A stretch of 10,869 bases of DNA. Origin: Calditrichota bacterium. GTDB lineage: Bacteria; Calditrichota; Calditrichia; RBG-13-44-9. The stretch spans positions 1-10,869 of the forward strand of contig JAFGSO010000346.1 in NCBI GenBank assembly GCA_016934605.1, read 5' to 3'. The position numbers and the translations under genes are program-made. Below the pieces are notes generated by a model. The model was not told the DNA's origin. It searched no databases and was given only the letters and a program-made list of their open reading frames with translations. This document shows, in pieces, positions 5,877 through 10,869 of the stretch (positions are counted from its first letter, which is position 1; each line of letters starts with the position of its first letter).

Positions 5877-7487
5877 TTAATTATCTTGATTCAACATGGC
5901 AATCCTGTTCGCCTCATCGAATGAATTCAAGGCTTCCAGAAATTGATTGTCATGATGCAGCCAGGTGTAATAAAATCCATCCTTTTCCCAGAAATGCCTG
6001 GCTATTTCACTCTTAATCCGTGCCGCAATATAATCAAGATCCTTTTCAAAATCTTCATCACTGATTTCTATGTCATTTTCTAGGCAATAATTTTTAAATT
6101 CATCTACAACATCTGGCTGAATTTCAAAATTTTTCTGGTAATCACCAAGATTCGTAGGTATTTCAGGATGTCTGGTTGCATAACTCTTGGCAAATTCAAA
6201 AAACCCTCTCTTCTGGAAAATTCGGTTCATCATCTTGGGAGAACGGCTGTAGCTGTTGTAAGCAATAATAATATCCGGTCTTATACCACCCCCTCCATAT
6301 ACAATCCGACCGGCTTTTGTATGATACTGTGGCCTGTTCTTCAGGCTGTCTTCGCTGGTCCAGGAAGTATCCATAACTTCACTGTAATATTCTCTCACAT
6401 CCTTATCCTTATAGTCTCTCTGAATTAAACGGCCACTGGGTGTATAGTACCGGGCGGTTGTAACGCGCACGGCCGATCCGTCCTGCAGCGGGAACTCTTT
6501 CTGAACCAGACCTTTGCCGAAGCTGTTGGTACCGATGACCACACCACGGTCATAATCCTGAATGGCACCCGATACGATTTCAGACGCGGAAGCAGATCCT
6601 CTGTCGATCATCACGACCAGCGGAAAATCGTAACTCTTTCCGCCACCGTTCCACTGATCGGCATAAAATTTTTCTTCCACCCGGGAATTTCGTCCGCGGG
6701 TTTCTACAATTAATTGATGTCCCGGAATAAACATGCCAGTCAGCTTCACCGCTTCATGGAGATAACCCCCGGGATTCCCCCGCATGTCCATCACCAGACG
6801 GGTCATGCCATTTTTCAACAGCTCCTGAATGGCTTCTTCTACCTCAGACGATGTGGTAGCAGCAAAACGGTTAACCCAGACATATCCGGTACTGTCATCA
6901 GTCATAAATTTGGTAGTGACCGTATAAATGGGAATCACATCCCGGGTAATCGTTAAATCGAACGGTTCCCCCATACCTTCCCGAAGGATGGTGACATTTA
7001 CCTGCGTCCCCTTGGCCCCTTTCAATTTTTTAGGAACTTCTTCACGGGAAATACCAATAGCCGATTTTCCGTCGATTTTTATAATCCTGTCTCCGGAACG
7101 AAGCCCCAGCTGATCTGCTGGTGACCCGGCAATTGGAGAAATGACGGTTATATAGCCATCGATTACATCAAACTCAATACCTATTCCTTCATATTTCCCG
7201 CTGAAATCTTCTTTATTACGTTCTACTTTCCTGGGTTCTATGTAAACACTGTGAGGATCCAGTTCTGACAGCATTCCTGATATAGCACCCTGCACCGCAG
7301 TTTCCCATTTAACATCTTCCACATAATAGTATTTAACAAGACTCACTACGCGGAGAAACTTATCGAGCTGTTCCCGGGAAAGATCTTCATAATCTGCGAA
7401 TACACTTTGATTAAGGAATACACCTATAACCCCGAAAATGAAAGTAATAATCAGTACATAATAGGGCGTTTTCTTAAATTGAGACAT
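5877..7487 (-). CDS. S41-family C-terminal processing peptidase (CtpA/Prc type)
   Basis: A 536-residue envelope serine protease that trims or degrades periplasmic proteins from their C-termini. An N-terminal membrane anchor or signal (about 9-30) is followed by a helical region ending in SELDPHSVYI (74-83). A PDZ domain (about 95-185) contains GIGIEFD and GSPADQLGLRSGDRIIKIDG. The S41 core has VMDMRGNPGG (232-241) and the catalytic Ser-Lys pair: Ser300 in RGSASASEIVSGA and Lys325 in NSFGKGLVQ, the 25-residue spacing of this family, with Gln329 four residues later. An extra C-terminal region of about 120 residues (about 415-536) carries charged, probably helical segments and is longer than in short CtpA proteins. 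An AAGGAGG-type ribosome site (7495-7503) precedes the ATG by about 7 nt. It is separated by 152 bp from the decarboxylase and by 120 bp from exbB, so it may be monocistronic. Confidence 0.96.
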   Translation of the reverse strand: MSQFKKTPYYVLIITFIFGVIGVFLNQSVFADYEDLSREQLDKFLRVVSLVKYYYVEDVKWETAVQGAISGMLSELDPHSVYIEPRKVERNKEDFSGKYEGIGIEFDVIDGYITVISPIAGSPADQLGLRSGDRIIKIDGKSAIGISREEVPKKLKGAKGTQVNVTILREGMGEPFDLTITRDVIPIYTVTTKFMTDDSTGYVWVNRFAATTSSEVEEAIQELLKNGMTRLVMDMRGNPGGYLHEAVKLTGMFIPGHQLIVETRGRNSRVEEKFYADQWNGGGKSYDFPLVVMIDRGSASASEIVSGAIQDYDRGVVIGTNSFGKGLVQKEFPLQDGSAVRVTTARYYTPSGRLIQRDYKDKDVREYYSEVMDTSWTSEDSLKNRPQYHTKAGRIVYGGGGIRPDIIIAYNSYSRSPKMMNRIFQKRGFFEFAKSYATRHPEIPTNLGDYQKNFEIQPDVVDEFKNYCLENDIEISDEDFEKDLDYIAARIKSEIARHFWEKDGFYYTWLHHDNQFLEALNSFDEANRIAMLNQDN

Positions 7488-7639
7488 TTATTAACTCCTC
7501 CTTCTTTCCTGCTGATTCCCTTGATATAGACTCACAGAAGAAATATTGAAATTTAATATCAATTTAAATTGTTTACTATCTGCTTTTTTTACACCAAAAA
7601 TTAATTTTGGTTCAATGCGAGAAACGAAAGTCTTTAATC
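7488..7639. other. Intergenic gap between the arginine decarboxylase and the C-terminal processing peptidase
   Basis: A 152-bp, very AT-rich gap. It holds a 17-bp inverted repeat at 7594-7610 (CCAAAA, 5-nt centre, TTTTGG) 30 bp past the decarboxylase stop, and the protease ribosome site at 7495-7503. The repeat is AT-rich and not followed by a minus-strand T run, so it is at best a weak terminator, and it could be an operator. TTGAAC (7616-7611) with TAAAAA after 18 bp is a poor promoter candidate. Confidence 0.35.
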
Positions 7640-8185
7640 CTATTTTAACAACACTGACGCTGCCAGCACCGTTGTCCACAGCCCGTTTTTATCTCCTACA
7701 GCGGACTGGGTAGCGTTACGGGTACGAACAATTTTTCCGCTGATTTTCCAGATCTCTTTCTTATTATCCCAGCTGGAATCGGGATCGAAATCTACCCCCA
7801 GAACTGTAGCTAACATGGTGGCTGCCAGATCTTCAGCATATTCGCCGGCTTTATTCTCGGTTTCCCCATAACTGTGATGTTCAGATAAATATCCATAGAA
7901 ATTTTTATCGGCCGGTATAGCAACTCCCACGGAGGCAGCAATGAGTCGATTCGGCTCATTCGTACTGTTTTTGCTCATAACCACATGAATAATCTGCCCG
8001 GGTAAAAGCTGTTTCAAGCCTGCCTCCACTGAAATCATTTTACATCTAGGTGGATATATAGATGAAACACTGACAAGGTTAAGTGAAGCTATCTTTGCAT
8101 TTCGTAATGCCATTTCGAAACTGGTTAACTTTTCCTTGTGTTTACCAACACCTTTTGTTAAAAACATTTTAGTGGGTACATACAT
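7640..8185 (-). CDS. Pyruvoyl-dependent arginine decarboxylase (proenzyme)
   Basis: A 181-residue cytoplasmic proenzyme of the PvlArgDC family, which converts arginine to agmatine and CO2 for polyamine synthesis or acid resistance. The diagnostic self-cleavage segment is LVSVSSIYPPRCKMI (37-51). The proenzyme is expected to split between Ser41 and Ser42, giving a beta chain of about 41 residues and an alpha chain of about 140 whose N-terminal Ser becomes the pyruvoyl group (the Methanocaldococcus jannaschii enzyme splits at Ser52-Ser53). Other conserved blocks are LPGQIIHVVMSKNSTNEPNR, LIAASVGVAIP, YGYLSEHHSYGET and the C-terminal RTRNATQSAVGDKNGLWTTV. Length is close to the archaeal enzymes and no cofactor-binding PLP lysine motif is expected. 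It starts 19 bp after the peptidase gene, with a GGGGA ribosome site 8 nt before the ATG, so the two are likely co-transcribed. No agmatinase, speD or speE is in the window. Confidence 0.95.
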   Translation of the reverse strand: MYVPTKMFLTKGVGKHKEKLTSFEMALRNAKIASLNLVSVSSIYPPRCKMISVEAGLKQLLPGQIIHVVMSKNSTNEPNRLIAASVGVAIPADKNFYGYLSEHHSYGETENKAGEYAEDLAATMLATVLGVDFDPDSSWDNKKEIWKISGKIVRTRNATQSAVGDKNGLWTTVLAASVLLK

Positions 8186-8204
8186 GTTCCGTTTCCCCTC
8201 TCAT

Positions 8205-9146
8205 TTAAATTTCAATACTCTGAGTCAATTGTTCTTCTTTGCTTTTTTCTTCCTCTTCTTCCCATCTTCTAAGTGTTTTTCTGTTCCGATATCGCATTGC
8301 ATAAAGAGCGCCGGCCAGAATTATAATCATTACAACCCAGATTAAATTTTCCCAGTTGAATATGATAAACCATTTATAATTCTCTTTCAACCAGTGATAC
8401 CATTTTATTTCAAAATCTATCGGGTCCATCCCCAATGAATTTTTCAGGGCCTGTTCGAAACCATTCCGCCTTACCGATTCAAAGAAATCCTGCCAGCTGA
8501 TGCCAAGCTGATTCAACCGTTTTTCCAGGAAAATGACAGCAGACAGGCTCTGCAGATAGGCCAGCTGAGCCCGATTCCAGGAAAAATCCTGCAGACTGTC
8601 CACATGGCTGAGTAAAATGAGTTGACCTGCAAACATGGCATTTGATATTTTAAGTCCGTTGGAAATATCCAAGGCTGTACCACTCAAGTATTCTGCCAGG
8701 CCCTCATTGAACCAGAGAGGCACTTCACTGTTTGCGAACATTCGGTGGAAATAAACATGGGATAATTCGTGTCTTAAAACCTGAGTAAAATTCTGATCGG
8801 TGGAATACCATTGCGGTTTTTTCAGGATTATCTGATTCCTGTCGGGAACGAAAACACCGTTACTCCATTCGGGAAGCTGGTCGAAAACCAATGGATGGAA
8901 ATCCAGTAATGAGGAAGGAAGGAATATGACAACTTCTCTCTCCAGATCCGTTCCATAGAATTTTTCATATTCCGGAACCGCAATTTCAAGAATAGAGATG
9001 ATGTTCCGGGTTATCTTTTCAGCGCCCTGACCATATTTGATTCTGAAATTCTGGTAGACCGATTCATTTTCCGGCATTCTGTTTGCTGCCAATAGAGTAT
9101 CCATACTCAGAATAATTATAAGAGAAATAATATTAATAAAATGCAT
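8205..9146 (-). CDS. Exported gluzincin zinc peptidase (peptidase MA-like) with C-terminal membrane anchor
   Basis: A 313-residue predicted metallopeptidase. A signal peptide (1-20, hydrophobic MHFINIISLIIIL with a TLLAA cleavage-like end) precedes an extracytoplasmic catalytic domain. The zinc motif is RHELSHVYFHR (125-135; His126, Glu127, His130). It is followed 18 residues later by WFNEGLAEYLSG (145-156; Glu148 as probable third ligand), the HExxH...NEGxAEY layout of gluzincins and the peptidase MA family. After about 100 helical residues there is a single transmembrane segment (about 263-285). A cytoplasmic tail of about 28 residues follows, basic first (RYRNRKTLRR) and then highly acidic (WEEEEEKSKEEQ). 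The protease would thus be tethered facing the periplasm. It is 115 bp downstream of the transporter gene; no clear ribosome site or promoter precedes the ATG. A second ATG 15 codons in would destroy the signal peptide. Substrate unknown. Confidence 0.87.
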   Translation of the reverse strand: MHFINIISLIIILSMDTLLAANRMPENESVYQNFRIKYGQGAEKITRNIISILEIAVPEYEKFYGTDLEREVVIFLPSSLLDFHPLVFDQLPEWSNGVFVPDRNQIILKKPQWYSTDQNFTQVLRHELSHVYFHRMFANSEVPLWFNEGLAEYLSGTALDISNGLKISNAMFAGQLILLSHVDSLQDFSWNRAQLAYLQSLSAVIFLEKRLNQLGISWQDFFESVRRNGFEQALKNSLGMDPIDFEIKWYHWLKENYKWFIIFNWENLIWVVMIIILAGALYAMRYRNRKTLRRWEEEEEKSKEEQLTQSIEI

Positions 9147-9261
9147 ACAAAAAATATCACAATAAAATCACAAATATTCAAATTTTTCTTTTCAACGGCA
9201 AAATTTCATCTGCCTTTGAAAATCGATACATATTTGGCCGGAATCAAACCAAAAATGAATT

Positions 9262-10572
9262 TCATGGCCTACCTGCCTGAGATGTATTCTGAATTTTTTC
9301 AGATAGATACTTATCGGCATATTCTTCACCTTTCTGAATATCAACCCGCCATAGAAGCAATCCACCTGAGATAAAAAGCACCAGAATGGACAAAATACCC
9401 ACTCTGGAACTGCCGGTTATTACTGTTACCGATCCCATAAGCACCGGACCGATAACAGCCGCAAATTTTCCCAACATATTATAAAAACCAAAAAATTCCG
9501 CAGCTTTGTTGTGAGGAATAATACGACTGTACAGACTGCGGCTGATTGCCTGAATGCCTCCCTGGAATAATCCGACCATGGCTGCCAGGAAATAAAAATG
9601 CCACTCCTGCTGCATAAAATATCCGAAAAAAGTTATGAAGATATAACCGACTATTCCATAAAGAACCGCTTTTTTGGGACCAATCCTGCCGGCCAACCAG
9701 CCATATGCCAGCGCTGCAGGAAAAGCGATGAACTGGACCATCAGCAAGGCAGTTATGAGAGTAAAATCCGAAAAATTCAACGATTTGCCATAATCAACCG
9801 CCATTCTCACAATGGTATCCACACCATCTATGTACAACCAGTAAGCCAGCAGAAACATGGCCACAATTTTAAAATGTTTCAGATCTGCCAGGGTTAACCG
9901 AAGCTGTTTCCATCCTGCTTTTACTGCTCTGAGGAATCCGATTTTCTCCCTGGTTTTCGGCTCTTTTACAAATAGGATCAGCGGAATGGTAAAAACGGCC
10001 CACCAGACTGCCACCATCAGAAAAGAGGCCTTTATTGCACCAGCAGATGTTGCGAAACCAAACCATTCATAATTAATGAACATGAAAACATTCAGTAAAA
10101 AAAGAAGTCCACCGCCTGCATAACCCAGTGAATACCCCAATGAGGAGACAATATCTACATCTTTCCTGACAGAAACAGTCGGCAGCAGCGAATCATAAAA
10201 TATATTAGCACCCGTCCATCCGACTGTCGCAGATACATAAAACAGGATGGCCCATTCCCACAAACCCTGTTCAAGAATTCTTAATGAACCAGTCAATATA
10301 ATCCCAAAAAATGCAAATGCCATCAGCAGCTTTTTCCGAACACTTCCCTTATCTGCAATAGCTCCCAGAATTGGAGCGAGCGCTGCTATGATGATGGATG
10401 CAACGGAATTGGCCAGACCCAGGTAAAAAGTACTTTGGACCGGATCGTCTGGATTTGCCCAGTAAGATTTAAAAAAAATGGGGAAAAAACCAGCCATAAC
10501 CGTTGTTGCGAATGCGGAATTTGCCCAGTCGTACAATGCCCAGCTGATTTTTGGCAGACGGTTGTTTTTCAT
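9262..10572 (-). CDS. MFS transporter, UMF1 / Atg22-like family
   Basis: A 436-residue polytopic inner-membrane transporter with about 12 hydrophobic helices. The N-terminus ISWALYDWANSAFATTVMAG (9-28) with FFPIFFK is the hallmark of bacterial UMF1 proteins, relatives of yeast vacuolar Atg22. An MFS motif-A-like loop, GAIADKGSVRKK (70-81), lies between helices 2 and 3. A related loop follows the half-way point (GWLAGRIGPKKAVLYG, 291-306). A conserved GGIQAISRSLYSR segment (338-350) precedes IIPHNKAAEFFGFYNMLGKF (351-370), as usual in this family. The hydrophilic centre (about 203-235) is the loop between the two six-helix halves. Atg22 exports amino acids from the vacuole, but bacterial UMF1 substrates are largely unassigned, so none is proposed. 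The start lacks a recognisable Shine-Dalgarno. Upstream is a repeat-rich gap with no convincing promoter, and no clear terminator follows the stop. Confidence 0.93.
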   Translation of the reverse strand: MKNNRLPKISWALYDWANSAFATTVMAGFFPIFFKSYWANPDDPVQSTFYLGLANSVASIIIAALAPILGAIADKGSVRKKLLMAFAFFGIILTGSLRILEQGLWEWAILFYVSATVGWTGANIFYDSLLPTVSVRKDVDIVSSLGYSLGYAGGGLLFLLNVFMFINYEWFGFATSAGAIKASFLMVAVWWAVFTIPLILFVKEPKTREKIGFLRAVKAGWKQLRLTLADLKHFKIVAMFLLAYWLYIDGVDTIVRMAVDYGKSLNFSDFTLITALLMVQFIAFPAALAYGWLAGRIGPKKAVLYGIVGYIFITFFGYFMQQEWHFYFLAAMVGLFQGGIQAISRSLYSRIIPHNKAAEFFGFYNMLGKFAAVIGPVLMGSVTVITGSSRVGILSILVLFISGGLLLWRVDIQKGEEYADKYLSEKIQNTSQAGRP

Positions 10573-10630
10573 TTGTTTAATTTAAACCGCAATTTATTCA
10601 AATCAAAAAATTTTCTGGTAACTGGCCGCT

Positions 10631-10759
10631 GACTGAACCATGGACGGTTTAGTCCCGACCGGCCAACCGGAGGTTGACAGGAAGTCGGGGCTCCTGGTTC
10701 CAACGACTGAAGTCGCTGGCTAAAATCAGCTGTCCCGTCCGGACATAGTTTACTGACGG
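10631..10759. repeat. Cluster of short palindromes (REP-like extragenic element candidate)
   Basis: About 130 bp packed with imperfect hairpins. GACTGAACC (10631-10639) pairs with GGTTTAGTC (10646-10654), with one G-T pair. CCCGAC (10654-10659) pairs with GTCGGG (10684-10689) around an inner CAACC (10664-10668) / GGTTG (10672-10676). CCAACGAC (10700-10707) pairs with GTCGCTGG (10712-10719) around TGAA. GCTG (10715-10718) pairs with CAGC (10727-10730). TGTCC (10731-10735) pairs with GGACA (10741-10745), competing with CCGTC (10735-10739) / GACGG (10755-10759). The block is more GC-rich than its AT-rich flanks. REP/RAYT-type identity is inferred from the density and the GACTgAAGTC core; only one locus is visible. 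Confidence 0.55.
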
Positions 10760-10774
10760 AATAAATATCTGAAT

Positions 10775-10832
10775 ATTTTGTATTTTGTATTATTTTTATT
10801 GCATCTTGTATCTTGTAATCTTGTCTTCTTGT
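10775..10832. repeat. Degenerate 7-8-bp tandem repeat
   Basis: On the plus strand, ATTTTGT occurs twice in a row (10775-10788). A 14-bp T-rich break follows, then ATCTTGT twice (10803-10816), AATCTTGT (10817-10824) and CTTCTTGT (10825-10832). Read on the minus strand these are ACAAGAT and ACAAAAT units. The array is low-complexity and non-coding, and lies just beyond the palindrome cluster. From here to the right edge (10833-10869) I see nothing recognisable. Confidence 0.6.
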
Positions 10833-10869
10833 TTTACCGACTGCTCCTAAAAAAAATCCCCTCCTGTTA

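Noticed and set aside
7491..7679. A 62-codon minus-strand frame between the arginine decarboxylase and the protease.
   Set aside because: It overlaps the end of the decarboxylase out of frame, has no family-like sequence, and consists mostly of AT-rich intergenic DNA.
9147..9261. TTGAAA (9195-9190) with TGTGAT 17 bp later as a promoter for the peptidase gene, and weak stems after the MFS stop as a terminator.
   Set aside because: The -10 matches only 4 of 6 bases in very AT-rich DNA, and the stems are 4-5 bp with loops of 10 or more and no T run.
10573..10869. A CRISPR array, tRNA or riboswitch in the right-edge gap.
   Set aside because: There are no regularly spaced identical repeats, no cloverleaf, and the hairpins do not form a single strand-specific fold that I recognise.

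Overview
Moderately AT-rich bacterial DNA from a diderm, most likely the FCB superphylum (Bacteroidota and relatives such as Calditrichota or Marinimicrobia). The grounds are a Bacteroidetes-type 'alternative GlmU', a complete ExbB/ExbD/TonB set, a pyruvoyl-dependent arginine decarboxylase and a periplasmic C-terminal processing protease. The phylum cannot be fixed from this window. All twelve recognised genes lie on the minus strand, so transcription runs from high to low coordinates.

Layout in transcription order. (1) 10573-10869: a gene-free 297-bp stretch holding a cluster of short palindromes that resembles REP-type extragenic elements, and a degenerate 7-8-bp tandem repeat. (2) 10572-9262: a 12-TM UMF1-type MFS transporter. 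(3) 9146-7640: an exported, C-terminally anchored gluzincin peptidase, followed 19 bp later by a pyruvoyl-dependent arginine decarboxylase. (4) 7487-5877: an S41 C-terminal processing peptidase with a strong Shine-Dalgarno. (5) 5844-3532: a well-bounded TonB-energising operon. It has a near-consensus sigma70-type promoter, then exbB, two exbD paralogues and tonB, and ends in a strong intrinsic terminator. (6) 3503 to the left edge: a second, divergent TonB-like protein, an alternative GlmU (UDP-GlcNAc synthesis), a ROK-family sugar kinase and an LD-carboxypeptidase cut by the window edge. These genes are 4 bp apart, 1 bp apart and overlapping, so they are almost certainly co-transcribed.

How they fit together. 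Genes 5756-3589 encode an inner-membrane proton-driven motor and the TonB arm that energises outer-membrane receptors. The downstream unit mixes a TonB-like protein with amino-sugar and murein-recycling enzymes, which suggests (inference) a cell-envelope housekeeping cluster. No defence system, CRISPR array, prophage, insertion sequence, tRNA or rRNA was recognised. Most of the window is conserved core-type genome. The most unusual points are the tandem TonB paralogues separated by a terminator, the archaeal-style arginine decarboxylase and the palindrome cluster at the right edge.
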